A stretch of 64,000 nt of DNA from Enoplosus armatus (GCF_043641665.1 NC_092192.1:16461158-16525157), one strand, 5' to 3'; positions 26,301 to 39,600 are shown, counted from the first letter of the stretch. Numbers and translations are program-made. The notes: generated from the letters alone by a model not told the origin.

Positions 26301-28114
26301 AGGGGGTTTCTTTGTTAAATATTGAACATATATTGCAGTATGTTGAATATTCTGTTGACCAGATATGTATCTCATAAGAGCACTGCTTTTAGGAAATCTC
26401 TAGGGAAATTCTGTTCCTCGGCCCACAGTGGGGTCAGAGGACAGGGTCTTTCTCAGAGCTGGAATTGATTGAAGGGTTTGCTCAGGGACACAGAATCATG
26501 AATCATTATCACAGTGAAGCATGATTTCTACACTCACTACACCAATCTGCTTCCCTGTTAGTATGAGCTGTTATCCTGAATAATGTGTGCACACAATTCC
26601 ACTCACAGAGATTTTGGTCCAAATTAGCTGTATTTTCCCTCATACTTTAATCAGGCATGAAGCATAAACCGAGTGAGTCAACAGTGAATGTGAAAACTAG
26701 TCAGTGTGATTTTTTTTCTCCCAGACGGCTAATGATCCAGCCTTTTATCATTAAAAATGTAGATGTTATTAACCCACTTTCTTAGTCAGGCATCTATTGT
26801 GATTATATGTGAACTAATTTGTTTCAGTTAACAGGCCCTCAGGTGAAAAAGATGCCATCTAAAGCAGATTTTGTGTCCTATAGTTGACAAAAATCTTAAT
26901 TACCTTAAAAATATCTGAAAAATTAATGTGTAGCTGCCAATGATGTCAGCTCTTTTGATTTCTGTGGATTACAAATCAGACAGCATGGATATTTGGTCAC
27001 AGTGCAATTCAATATTCAGCTCATTTTGTTTACCTGTTTCCTGAAACAGATGGATGCTTTTTATTGCAAGCTGCTTTCTTCTCTAAAGAGAAACCTGAAT
27101 CTAACAAGAGAGATTCGTGGGCTTTCAGGAGGAAGCTTTGGAAATATGTACGGCAGTGTTTCATAACAAGGAAAAAGAAATAGCAATAGATAGGAATGGA
27201 GACATAAGGTCATTTTTTCCATGGACGGCTTGCGAAAGGCTATTTGAGTTCACTCAGAGTCTGTGCATAAGAGAGTGGCTGGTTTTGATTTTACAAACAT
27301 CCACTGATGAATTTGTAATGATGATATTATTCTGGATATCAGGTCAAAATACTTCATTGAAGGCATTGTAAAAGAGATCAGTACCCTTCCACAGGAATCT
27401 AATCAGAGATGTAACCTATGATCTGAGCTTGAGACAGCAGTAGAAAGAAAGAGCTGCGTTGCCCTTTCCACCCATGCCCTAGAATTGTGACCCACATTTG
27501 CACACACTCTGCCTTAGGTAATTGCATCTCTTCCAGCAACAGACAATAACAGGCCTGGAATAATTTGGTGATTCATTTAGAATTGTTGAGAGAATATGAT
27601 TATAAGGGAAATGTGAGAGTAGATGTACCTGGTGAAAGGATGTTTGTTTTATTAGTCTGCTTTTTCATTGAAAGGATTGGGCCACCCACAATGAGGCTGC
27701 GCTGTGTGGTGAATGTGTAATTACAAGGCACATTGGGTAAAGTATCAGCAAAATCATTGACAAATGTTTTTGTGTAAGCATGAAAAGAAAACATAGGATA
27801 AGTGAAAGAAACCTACATGAAAAGTACAGTTAGACTGAACAGGATTGAGCTCACTGCACACTACAAATGATAGGATTAATTCATCTGTTATTAGTTATGA
27901 AGTAGTATTAACATAAAATGAAGAAGAAATTATGTCTTCAGATTACAAAAGTGTCCATAAATATAGTAGTGTCTATAGTTATAGCCAGCATGATTATGTC
28001 ACTGGTATTTTTACTTGCTTAAATAAATACTACTTAAATTATTAACTGGTTATTTTGACAGTGAAATAATTGATTATTTCAGCACAAAAAATATATAATT
28101 TAAGTACATGATTC
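20317..28114 (+). other. npas2 intron 1, left part
   Basis: No convincing exon of a second gene is seen in either strand. Notable content: clustered taacgtta motifs just after the first donor (20398-20435 and about 20600-20625) and the (ACAG)n repeat at 25101-25126. The remainder is AT-rich single-copy-looking sequence with short chance frames. Confidence 0.55.
25101..25126. repeat. (ACAG)n tetranucleotide repeat
   Basis: About six and a half units of cagacagaca type in npas2 intron 1. Confidence 0.95.
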
Positions 28115-29082
28115 TAGGGATGCACCGATCCAATGGTGATATGAATTCAGTTCAATTCTATGTTTACGTCTACGTGCGTCATGCGTCAGGAGCATGCCGG
28201 TAGAATATCGCAGCGGAATATTTAAACTATTAAAACCTCCCCATCTTCCTCATTAAACTGCTTTTCTCATTTGGCCGTAAAAGAAAGAAGTAGAAGGCAT
28301 CACTTTTAAAGATGCTCTGCACCTTTTCCCTTGTGAATTTGTGAAGTGAGAAAAGCTCCAAAAGCCTTGAACATTTTCACGTTGACAGCAGAGGGCTCAT
28401 CGGAGAGCGAGCTGGTCAGTTTGAATGTTGGCTGGATGTTGTGTGTCGGCGGAGGACAGAGAGAACCAGAGGATCGACAAGGACATTGAGAAGCAGCTGC
28501 GGAGAGACAAGAAGGCCACTTGCAGGGAGCTGAAGGTGCTGCTGTGGGCTAACACTCATTGACTTCTTCCTTATTCACAGAGTGTTTTCTTTTGCAGGCC
28601 CCCTGCCAGAGAATACTGCAACAGAAAGCCCGTCAAGCATAAACGCCTCTGTGCAAGCTCACAGCTCACGCGTCATCTGCCCTCGTCACAGTGTCTCGCG
28701 CGAGTATAACTTAAGACTTCGGCCTCCTCACACACCTTTTTAGTAGCCCCCTCTCTAGAGTAGCAAGCAACACTCTTGGGTAAATGATTGAAAATATGGT
28801 CTGAATGGGATGAAATATAAAAAAAATGAATGAAGCCCTGTTAATTTTGAAGATTTTTTACCAAGTTCCTGGTGCACGGTTATTTATTATTTTAATAATA
28901 AATAACAATTCAGTAAATGTATTTATTTGTTACATTTTGTTTTACAAAGTTAGGAAAGAAAGGTATAAGTCAAGCCTGATGTTGCCTTATACGTAAAAGA
29001 GTCTCTACCACACAGTGAGACAAACAGCTTATTAATTGAACACTGGTATCGGGACTAAAAATGTGGGATAGGTGCATCCCTA
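28115..29082. mobile_element. hAT-like non-autonomous DNA transposon (968 bp)
   Basis: The ends are inverted repeats. The left end reads TAGGGATGCACCGATCC, and the right end read in reverse gives TAGGGATGCACCTATCC (16 of 17 match). The flanking octamers are catgattc (28107-28114) and catcattc (29083-29090), 7 of 8 identical, as expected for an 8-bp hAT target duplication. There is no transposase frame inside, so the element depends on enzyme supplied elsewhere. It contains a captured G-alpha fragment (28437-28547) and a 13-bp-stem hairpin (28879-28906). It lies in npas2 intron 1. Confidence 0.85.
28437..28547 (+). pseudogene. Captured G-protein alpha subunit (Gq class) exon 1 fragment
   Basis: The open frame starts CCVSAED and continues [19 protein letters not shown], then [11 protein letters not shown]. 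It is about 37 residues with no stop. This matches the N-terminal helix of Gq-class alpha subunits (GNAQ/GNA11/GNA14 pattern CCLS..., EIE(R/K)QLRRDK(R/K)DARRELKLLLL). Similarity ends at RELK(V/L)LL, where vertebrate G-alpha genes have their first intron. The P-loop (GxGESGKS) is missing, so no functional GTPase can be made. It lies wholly between the two inverted repeats of the transposon, which points to capture rather than a local gene. Confidence 0.75.
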
Positions 29083-30876
29083 CATCATTCAGGTCGTTTA
29101 CATAGACCATTATGAAGAGCATGGGGAAAGGGCATGTGCTTTTTCCGTAGTGCACAGCAGGTGAGGATGTGTTAAACTGCACTGTGACAGGATTGTCCAG
29201 TAGAGCTCAGTGAATGCAAGGGTTCAGCTGTTGCCCAGGGGAGGATTAGTGTGAAGCTGCTGTTTGGTTGAGACGGACAGCGCTCGTGGCAAAGCACTGC
29301 TGAGGAGGGGCATGATGATTTGTTTCTTTACTGAGCGGTGCCTTTTTCCATTCGGTACTCAATGGAAGAAAATGGTGTTCGGGGAATGTCCCAAATAGTC
29401 CCTTCTGTGATTTTTTCCAATTTCCTTGCTCGGCTGTTGGATAACGTCTGAAGTGGTGGCCAATGCTGCTCCATCTATACTGAATTACATGGTGCAAAAT
29501 GTCCTTGACCTGAACATTGTGTAACTTTAAACCAGCCAACAGTGCGAATGGACTGAAGAACAGTTATGTAAAAATGAGACAACATTTCCTGTAATAAGGT
29601 GATTTTCTTCAGTTGCTGCAGGAAGAACATCTGCTGCTGATGTGATGCTCTTATCTTTCCCGGTGAAGACAGAGCTCAGGGGTTTGAAGCACTCATCAAC
29701 AGCATCAGTCTTTCCACTTTAAGTTTTTAATGCATACTTATTATTGCCAATGATCAAAAATAAGTTATCTTTTAGCTTTAGTTATCTTACCTCTTCTCCA
29801 CATATTTCAGACTTCCCTGCTGTATTTCATGATTTCATGTCCTCAGGATTTCTTCTTTTATTAATGTCATTTACGACATTTTTTATATCAAATATTATTT
29901 GATATTAAAAGAAAAACAGGGAATTATTACTTCAAAGCTGCAACAGTAAATCATCTCTTTAAGCCCACTAATAAATCTTGTATCACTTCTGTGTACAGTG
30001 TTTGAAGAAGGTTTAGTTTGTTATATTGAGGAATCAAAGCATACAGCGAGAAAGGTTGCCTGCACCTTGTAAAATATTCATCAGACTAACAAATGGGTTT
30101 ATGCGGTTTGTGTGACATATGTCCTGGACCTGAAGAAAACGGAAACCAGTAGCTTGATGGACATAGCTGCCTTGGTTGGGGGGGGGTAGACACCACACAT
30201 TGTTACCATGGGAACACAGAGCGAACAGCAGTGCCACAGTCTAATTAATGACAGTCAGTGCTTCAGCAGAGGGCCACGATGACATCATCAATATCAGTAT
30301 CACAGATGTAGCTAGAGGCAATATGGCTTGACGTCTGAGTGGTTATCTAAATAATCCACTTTTTCACTGATGTAAAGGCAAGCAGTCTGGACAAAGGTAG
30401 AGGATGTAAAGCACCCAACTCTGAGCATTTATTACATAGCAAGGCCTGCTTATGAGCACTAAATGTCATCTCATCATCCAATAGCATGACCTACATAAAA
30501 GAGCGGAACTAATCTCTATGTAGGCGGATGGTGAATAATGCAGTAAAATGTGGGAGATCTTTATGAATCTTAGATGTCTCACACTTGTTGGTGGCTGGCA
30601 TAGCAACAGTTTAGTTCAGAATGATTCTCTGGCATTGTTCACGTTCTTATCATCGTTTTGGTACCATATTGTGTACACAGTGTGTAAGCTACCATATGAG
30701 TATATATGAGTAGATGACAGATTTATGGATGTTTTTTGAACATTGTTTACTTAAAACAGTCTTTCATTAGTACTTGTAACAAGTGGCAGCTGTTCCTGCA
30801 TTAATATGCCATTAAAAGTTTTTGAGTTGATCAAAGAATTAACTTTAGGTGCAGCATATTAGCAGAGATATTTATG

Positions 30877-31010
30877 TAACAAGACTAAGAGCCTACAGCC
30901 ATGCATGTGACTTTGGCACATCAGTGCTTTAAGCTAAATGCTTAAGGTTTAATGGTTACCATCTTAGTTTAGCATGCTAGCATGCAATCATCGCAATCCA
31001 TCCAGTATAA
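30877..31010 (+). repeat. Interspersed repeat, family A, copy 2 (partial)
   Basis: It shares the left end of copy 1 (aagactaagagcctacagcc, agcatgctagcatg), then diverges. The right two thirds are missing. Confidence 0.6.
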
Positions 31011-32705
31011 TCAAAGCCACAAATGTGAAGCAAATTATTTATCAGGGCCATGAAGGGCCACAGTAGCTGAAGTAGAAGTCTTTGTACTGAAAAAACATTG
31101 ATAGGGAACGCAAAAACTATGATATGATGTAAACATGTTACATTACTTTGCAAGAACTATTGATAAGGAATCCTAAAATGTAGCACTCTTTTGCCTTTCT
31201 TGTCCCTTTGGTGTAAAACAACCGCAGACTAGACAGGTTGGTAAATACAAGTGTGCTGTGTGCAGTTTATTGACATTATGTGGCATGATATCTGGGTGTT
31301 TAAGGTCAGAGTTACCTCTCATCACCCAATGGAGCCACCGTGTGTCTCTGTGGTCTAATTATAGGCTGTTTCATTTTTGCAGTTCTGCATCACTTTTTTC
31401 ATTTCTGTAGCACATTCTGTATTGCATCCATCTGTATCAAATGTCTTGTATGAACAACGCATATTATTATTGCATCTATAGCTCTTCTAAACTTCAGTTC
31501 TTTCATGTGGGCTTTTTGGTTTTTCAAGATCTGATAGCAATATAAACCACATCAGATCTTGATATCTGATTTCTTGCTTCATGCATCATACATTTGATGA
31601 TCAAAGCTGTTTTGATGGTACAATTTCTACAAGAGTGTGCTTGCTTCTAGAGTTTGAGAATATTTAAGTCCTACTTATTTAGTAAATTAAACTATACGCG
31701 CTTCAAAATCTGCAGGGTCAAAGTATAGAAGTATAACAGTGGCTTCTTACTGATTTTGTTCTTCCGGTCCCTACTGTTCTTCCCATGTGAGAATACTTTG
31801 CTATTTCACAGTAAAATCAATTTAGCAGTGAGTTCTGGATTGATCTTGTTATTGCTGCGTTGAGATATGGATTTATGGTTATCAAAACACAAGGGAATGT
31901 ACGGCAGTGTTGGAAGAATTTCCAGATAACAACTGAATCCTCAAGAGTCTGTTATAATCCAAACATATTGTATTGTAATTTAAATCTAGCTAAATGAAAA
32001 CATTTAACTGTGCAAACATGGGTTACAAAAAATACAAATTTGCTTGTAGACTTTGTTTTGTTTTTTTGTTTTTTTACCAGTTGGTGGTCACTTGGTGTTT
32101 ACTGGTGGTTGTCAGCAATATGCAAGCAAACTGCTGTCTGATAAGCTGCGCTGTATCTGTTGTGGCCTGATCAGTTTGGCTTTGTCCAGCCCTACCTACC
32201 AACTCACTTTCTGCCATCCAGCTGACTTCCATGTCTTTGAGAGAAACTGGAACAACCAGTGTGATCACACAGTGGGAGCTCCACACAGAAAGAGTCAACG
32301 CTGGGAATTGAAAGTGGCCAGTGTAGTGGGGGGCCTCAGTGGAGACTGGTGGCCTCGCTGTGTTCAGCCTGGCTAAACTGTAACATGTGTGAAAATTTCA
32401 ACCAATACACAGCAGTGGAACAATGATTTTCTATCTATGTGATTCACTGTTAATTTGTTCAGAAACTCCAACCTAATCAAAAGTAAGAGGCACATTTTAG
32501 TTGCTTGGCTAGAAGTTTAGCAGGTCACTTTCATATATACTAAGTGTAGGACTAAGCGCACTTCTCAAGTTATGTGTCATAGACCGTTGATTTGATGCCA
32601 CAAACTCAATACCTGTTGTGGAACAGTGAGGAGTGGTAAGACAGTGGAAATTTGCTACTCGAGTTAGTTAGCACTGACAAACAGTTAACAGTTAAGTGCT
32701 ATCAC

Positions 32706-32972
32706 CTCAACACAAAAGGTGCCACGCCAACGATTCAAGATTCCATTGAGCTCAAAGATGCAGTCATTCAGCTGATGAAGAAGGTATAAGTCTCTGCAGG
32801 ACCAGAGAGACTGGCTGTGCTGGATAAAATGGCATCATACTGGTACCACATCATAAGCCAGATCAGTCATCAAAACCTGGACTACTACAACAGCTGCAGT
32901 CTGCATCAGCTGTGGGAAAGTGTGACTCATTACATGAAGAGGGCCATTGAGACAAGTGGTCTTCGAATGTAG
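32706..32972 (+). pseudogene. Coding-like relic of unknown origin
   Basis: Two adjacent open stretches have protein-like composition. The first (32706-32789) reads TIQDSIELKDAVIQLMKKV then stop. The second (32802-32972) reads PERLAVLDKMASYWYHIISQ, then HQNLDYYNSCSLHQLWESVT, HYMKRAIETSGL and stop. The frame shift between them and the lack of clear flanking splice sites suggest a degraded exon, retrocopy or transposon remnant. I do not recognise the protein family. Confidence 0.3.
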
Positions 32973-33704
32973 CACTGCTATAACTTTGTCTCAAGCCATG
33001 AGAGAAATTCTAATCACAAAGTGTCGAATAATGAGGACTGGCAGAGCCAGAGGATGCCATTTGCTTGGCTTTGACATCCTGTACCTATAGACTTTTCTGT
33101 TTTCTGTTTTAAAAGTAATGTTGGAAAAAGCTATTAAACGCAGCCACAGGGACCAAATGTAAAGACTTTTGTGTCCTTTGTACTTCTCAGGTTGAACTGT
33201 ACACACAGTATTTAATATTTTGTTTTATTACGTCTTAGATTTTATTGTGTGCTTGAAGGAGATACAGAACATTTAAATCTTTGAAATGATTTGCTAAATA
33301 TATTCCAAGAGCGAGTTTGTATTTAACGCTCCATTTGTCTATTTGGGAACATGCACTTAAGGTTTTCTGATGTCATAGGCTTGTCAAAGCAGTTGATCCT
33401 CATGTGCTCTGTTGTATGTACTCCTCACTCACATGACAACAGGCCTTTACCACAAGACCGTCTATCATTAGGGAAAGTCTTCTCTGCAACCTAAACGTCC
33501 AGAATTAAAAGGAAAGGACGATGTGAGATAAGAGATGGCAGCATCAAAGTAGGAGCTACAACATTTTCTTGTAACACACAGCACTAAGGCTTTGTTTAAA
33601 TATCAAAGACCCTGACAGAAGTACACATTTCTTGTCAGAGTCGCTTTGAATAAGATGTCACCCGGCACACTGCATATTAAGACATGCTAGGAGTGTGGTT
33701 CTAT

Positions 33705-34083
33705 GGATGACAATCAGTCAATCACTTTGGTCCAGACTGAAATATCTCAACAACGATTAATGGATGGGATTGCCGTGAAATTTGGTACAAACATTCATGT
33801 TCCCCTCAGGATGAATTGTAAACACATGACAAAATGCCCTCAAAACTAATGACACTCCCATCAGCCTCTGCTATACTGCGTTTATTGCTGATTATGAAAT
33901 GTTAGCATGCTAACACGCTTAACTAAGACGGTGAACATGGTAAATATTATATGCAAATACCTGCTAAACATCAACCTGTTAACGTTGTCATTGTGAGCAT
34001 GTTGCCATGCATTAACGTTTAGCTCAAAGCACTGCTGTGCAGCCTTACAGAGCTGCTAGCATAGCTGTAGACTCTAAGTATTG
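33705..34083 (-). repeat. Interspersed repeat, family A, copy 3 (inverted, full length)
   Basis: Read on the minus strand it runs from agagtctacagctatgctag to gatatttcagtctggaccaa, the same block order as copy 1 at 7183-7560. It also contains the variant gttgttgagatatttcag core. Confidence 0.75.
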
Positions 34084-35319
34084 TTCTACTGTAATTTACT
34101 AAAAAAGAAAAACATGGCAAAAGTAATTAAAAATTGAATAAATTGAAATAGCTATCTGATACAGATTAAAGGTTATTTCCTATTAAAAAATACTCAATTG
34201 TTTATGAACAATAAACAGACACAGCTTTAAAATGGCCTACCAGTGTCAACTAGTGTGAAAATGCCCTTCTGTTTTGCAAAGAAGCACACCAGGCTTCAAA
34301 AAATCTGACTGTGAAAAGACTCAGGGGCGCTTATGTAGCAACTAACTTTCCAAGAATACAATTGTTTCTGTTCAGATTTTGTTCTTTAATCAGCAAAAAC
34401 ACAGGATCACATTCAGGTCATTCAGGTATCTGCCATCTACCTATTGAGAATTAAACGCTTAATTGTTGACATACTCTGTAGATGCTGTGGAGACTGCACA
34501 ATTAGATTAACTGTGGAATGATTAACATACTGATAATTATGACAATCAAATACTGATAGGGTTGTTTTAGAGTCTAAAGTTTCACCTCATTATCTCAACA
34601 TAGTGTCTTTAAGTAAACAGATCGTCTTAAATGCTCACTTTCAGTTGTTTTAATTCATTTGTGTGATCATTTGACAGAAGCAAAACATTTGGAGCCAGTC
34701 CATTATGAGCCCTTGAAATTAGTCATGCAGACTGCTGACCCACATTTGGGACTTCAGTTGAGGGAAAATGCAACCAGGAAGTTGTAAAAAAAAAAAAAAA
34801 AAACCCGTAGGAAATGGGGAAGCACTTAAAAGGAAAAACAAAAGCCTTCAGCTCCTTGTTTTGCTTATGGACTTGAGTGCAGTCTTTTTGTATGGCCCAG
34901 GTGTTTTTTTTTTCCAGACTGAAATAAATGGTTTATAAACTTATAAACAGGGTCAGACAGGCTAATCTGCTCTGACTTGCTGGCAGGGAGGAGACACCAT
35001 TTACCTTCACCTCCTCTGCATGTTATTTGCCTTCATACTATGGACTGACAGTGTCTATAAAGGGCCAGCCCTGGTCAATTGATACACATTTATCATCATG
35101 TCAGTCCTGTACTTTTGCGAGTTTACACCGGGCTGTTCTTTCTGGATAAATGTGGACCCAGCCTAATAGATTAAAGGCTACTTGTCCTGCTTCCTCGGCC
35201 AAGTGGTATTAGGCTACACTTCAGACCGTACCATTCACAGTTCCACACCCCGAATGAACTGCGTTACTAACACATACCACACATATAGGTAATTCTCCCT
35301 AAATGACATTTAGTGGGGT

Positions 35320-35831
35320 GCTATTTTGCACGAAGCACGTGTTAAAGATTACAATGCGCCCCCCCCCCCTCCTCCTCCCCGGTCACTACAGGTTTCTGTC
35401 GGTTGTGTTGCACAGCCGACTGCTTATGCTGCTGCCGTCGTTAGCCAAGTATTGAGCTACCAGCTGACCTACTTTCTCTGCTCTCAGCCACTCGGTCCTG
35501 TTTACAAGCCACTGCCAGCGGAGGATGTGGAGTACAGTGCCTGGAAAACACACGGACACAGCCCGCAACCAGCAAAGACCACGAACGGGAGATTTGGTCG
35601 TGTGTTGTTGATAAGTTCGGACCGCCGAAGCCGCAGACAGCTCACCGGCGATTAATAACAGCGCGTTATTAACTTAGGCGTTGTTATGCAATTTAACGCT
35701 TTCAGTGCTCTCGCCTGGTCAGTCGGACGCTGGTAGTTGCGCTCAGCTGCCATGCTCTAGTTTTTATAAAATGACTAGGTTGATGAAAGTTAAGTGTGGA
35801 TCTTTATTTCTGGTGGAGAGCCGTTGTCAAG
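35320..35831 (+). promoter_or_regulatory. npas2: CpG-rich candidate internal promoter and alternative first exon of npas2
   Basis: This 0.5 kb patch stands out from its AT-rich surroundings by many CpG dinucleotides. It holds a perfect CACGTG E-box (35336-35341), a D-box-like TTATGCAA (35684-35691) and a strong donor, TCAAG|GTACGT, at 35831/35832. Splicing from this donor to the 42464 acceptor would give a leader without an extended frame, because TAG follows in the frame opened at 35771. Use as an alternative promoter is inferred. It could equally be a methylated or inactive CpG cluster. Confidence 0.45.
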
Positions 35832-36038
35832 GTACGTGAGATTTCATTTAAGCTTCCAGTTTCGCGTCACTCTGACACATGAGCGCAAAATGTTGTCATA
35901 CCGCTGCCGCCCGTTTACACTGTTTGTAACATCAAAGTTCATGAGTGGCCTCTTTACAGATGAATGTAGAGGTGGTCGATGGCATGATTAACCCCTTTTC
36001 AAGACCTAGTTCATCATGTGTAGGCTGAACATTCTTCT

Positions 36039-36042
<4 letters not shown>

Positions 36043-36075
<33 letters not shown>
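36043..36075. repeat. (AT)n microsatellite
   Basis: About 16 uninterrupted AT units. Confidence 0.95.
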
Positions 36076-36078
<3 letters not shown>

Positions 36079-36632
36079 CAGGAGTCTATATTAGCAACGC
36101 GCTCTTGAATGCTGCTTACATGTTTTCAGCTCACAGTCATCAAGTGCCCTGGTTACAAGGTTGAAATAACCTATTTTTTTTTTCCATTGTACCACTGCTG
36201 ATGACATTCATGGCATAACACTGAAGGGATTGTCGTCATTGTCTCCTCTAAGACGCCAGATAGCAAAATGTTAAATGTCACAGAAAAAGAAAACCTTAAA
36301 TAATTTCTCAGAGGGCTTAGGTCAGGCTGATGTTACCCAACCTGGCAGCTTTAAGTCTGATGGAGTTCACATTCCTCTGGCGAACACACTGTTTGAGCGT
36401 TTTGGGCCTCTCATTTGCAGTTGACATGCTTTCCTTATGGGGAGCGAGATTCCCTCCGTTTGACCCAGAAGTGTGGCTGAATTTACCCTGCACATACTGG
36501 GAGGTTAAGGCGTCAATGAATGAACTCATTGGCCTTCCCAACCAATAAAAGTGTTTCCTGTTTCCTTATCACTTATGGGAAGTTTTACCTACATCAGAAA
36601 ACGGAGCCCTTTTTTTTTCAAATTTAGAAAAC

Positions 36633-36663
36633 AATAGATTCTAACATGTTATTAGAATCTATT
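36633..36663. repeat. Perfect 12-bp inverted repeat
   Basis: aatagattctaa and ttagaatctatt are separated by a 7-nt loop (catgtta). It is AT-rich and most likely a chance or transposon-derived palindrome. Confidence 0.8.
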
Positions 36664-39600
36664 AAACAGATTTTAAAAGCATTTTGAATTTTAGTTTATG
36701 TTCATACTTTGTGTATGCCCATCTGTATATACTGCAGGCTTATATGTAGATATAACCAGATATATTTGTGGGGTTGGGTATTGGTGAGTTGATCAGTTTT
36801 TTAAATAACCTATATTTTAATAACATATAACCATAATAACTATGTTATGGGGAAATTATATAAATTAGTCATGGGTAATTCTGTACAAATATGATTTCCG
36901 ATTATATGTAATCCAAGCTAAAGCAACCAGACTTAGATATATGTGAAAACAAACCTTACCAGACTGACTGAAACGTAAGCCTGTCCAGGCCCAGTTAATG
37001 TTTACCTGACAGCTTGAGCTGTCGGCTCAAAACCAGATGCAGGTGGAGGTGGTCAGGCAATGTAAACTTTTACACAAGCAGACAGTAGCAGTCACTACCC
37101 CAGACTCTGCGGTTGGATTAGCAAGTAGTTTAAATTCATCTATCAGCACAAGAGCAGCAAAAACACTGTGAGCTCTCTGGCTGAATACCATAGTGTTTTT
37201 GTTTATTTTGACATTAGCACAAGCATGATAAACCCTGTGAAAAAGTCCTCTCTTGATAACATTAGTGGTCCGCAGCACTTAACTGGTGGATTTATTGTAC
37301 CACTTTCAAATAAACAAACCTTACAAGTTAAAACTAATGGCTTTATGAGTTTTTGCTCTTTAATTCATCATGGAGGGACATAGCAAAAATACAGTCAACA
37401 ACAATAAAGTATTAGGGTGATGATAAACATTTATTTAATCGTGAGTGTTCAGTCTGTGGACTTTATTGTCCAGAACTTTGCTCATGTTTGGTCTAGCACT
37501 TGATGTCATTATCGCTGAATATTGCTTTGCTAAAGAACGTTATTAACCATTAATGACACCATTATTTACACCTTACCCAGTTTAATGTGTGCCTTTTTTA
37601 AAAGCACATTTCTTATAGAGTTTGCTTCTGATCTAAAGAGGTTTTGTGCATTTTTTATGGCTTTCAGAATGTCCTGTCGCTTTAAAGTTTCTGTTTTGAA
37701 ATATCAAGAAATTGGAAACTGCTGCCAGTGTCTGAGCTGGTGATATTGGCTAGGTTTCAGCCTTTTTAGTGTTCATGTATCTGGGGCATTAGTCACCTAT
37801 AATGACCATTTCTGCTTTGATGATTAAAACCTACGAATGGGTGAGATAGATATTGATTTTATATTGATATATATTTTGTAATAAAGTTTTCGGAAAATCA
37901 ATTGAGAAACTGTTCGTGGTCAGGCATGTTTTTGGCTGATCCAACAGATTAAACACCAGACAAATCAAGTTTGTCCACGTTCTTTGATTCGCAACATAAT
38001 GGCCCAATATGCATGGATACTTAGGATAGCTGGTTGACATATCTATTTAGTCTCACCCTCATAAACACTCTCCTGTTGAATTATTTATAAAGTGGGCCTT
38101 TCTAGATGTAAGGTAATTGTGCAATTCTAATTTTGAGTTGTAGAATAGATTATAGGCATGATGATTACACAGTTCTTGTCCAGTATGATACTGACCAACA
38201 AAGCTGGTGTTTTTTGGTCTTGCAGTAGATTAAAGCTTAACTGCTCGGTTGTATGAGTATTATGAGGTTAAAAGTGTGGGTTCTGCTTCTGTAAGTTTGT
38301 AAGGCGGACAATAATGTTTTAAGCTGTCTGTGTGATGATACGATGTGTCAGAATATAATGCTAGGTGTGGACACGTCAAATGAAATGCTTAGCATGTGCA
38401 TGCCATCAATATGGGAAAAGTGTTCTGTAATAAATCTGTACTAAATCACTCGTGGCAGTAAATAATTGCAGCTGCAATCCTTACGTGCTGAAGCTGACAG
38501 ACAGGCTCGCCGGCCACGCCCCTATAACTGATGTCAAACGGGTATTTTGTCTTTGACAGTCACATGGAAATATCTGCTGTCAACATCTCTCGTCTGTGCC
38601 CAGGTCTTCTGCAAGCCACTATTATCGTAAAAGTTACCGATGGTATCAAAAACCACCTGTTTGCTTTGTGAGCTATAATCCATCATTAACTAAGAGCCAC
38701 ACACAGGTGCTGATAATCCGTAAATGAGGATCTGTTAGATAACATGACGTGTGGTGTTGTAGCGTCTCAGATAGTTTTAATTTTCATTTACGAGATGACA
38801 AATAGCTACTGTGTTCAAAGAGCAGCACCAGAACATGTTTCAAACAGGAAAGAAGCAAAAGTGAAGAGGGAAGGGCTTTTCAGACGTCCCTTTTGGGGGG
38901 TTTTTGCAGTGGAGGATTTTATCTTCAGGATGTGTGGTGTCTGGTGGTGACACCAGCTCACTGTTTTCTCATTGAAAATGACTTTTAAAATCTGCTGGAT
39001 GTTCAGGAATGTAACATTGGATGCAAACTTGAGGTATGCTAGGGCTGACTGCCTCAGGAAGTACAGTTGAATTGAACACACAACATTATATCCCCTAACA
39101 AGCTATAAGGGGAGGTGTGAGGTTCAGTTGTGGCAGCAGGTGCTTTTCCTCCATTAAACTTTAAAATGAAACCTACACTCTTTACAGAAAAACATTCCTT
39201 CTCACACCGAGTTTCCTCTTTGGGAGGTTATGTGCAATAAGAAAGTCATTTCTTGTAACAGTCTCCATCCATTTTTGCAGCCTGTTTACATACAGCGTTT
39301 GGTCATGAACTTGAACTTCAGTGTACTGACTTGTGTCATGAGTTCGGGTTTCTAGTTAAAGGCTTTAAATACCCGAGGGCACAAGTGTAACTAGACTCTG
39401 GTGTTTTTTAGCTGTGAACCTTGCAAGGTGTGGTTTAACCTCAATACTTTCAAATGATGCAGGCTGATATGTGAGGTTTCACTTTACACAGCTTTGCAGA
39501 GTGAGCAGACATATAAGTTAAAGCTGCACAAAGCGATTGTTGATGCGCCTAAAATTTCATGTTTTTTAGTTAATTTTCCAAATAGGCTTTTTCACAGTGG

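Larger units (their letters stand above)
29083..35319 (+). other. npas2 intron 1, middle part
   Basis: The stretch contains two copies of interspersed repeat family A and one coding-like relic (32706-32972), listed separately. The rest is AT-rich with chance reading frames only, including a 107-codon frame at 32053-32376 that has no recognisable domain and no splice context. Confidence 0.5.

Noticed and set aside
32053..32376. 107-codon plus-strand frame
   Set aside because: No start context, domain or splice context. The Phe-rich beginning comes from a T-rich tract.
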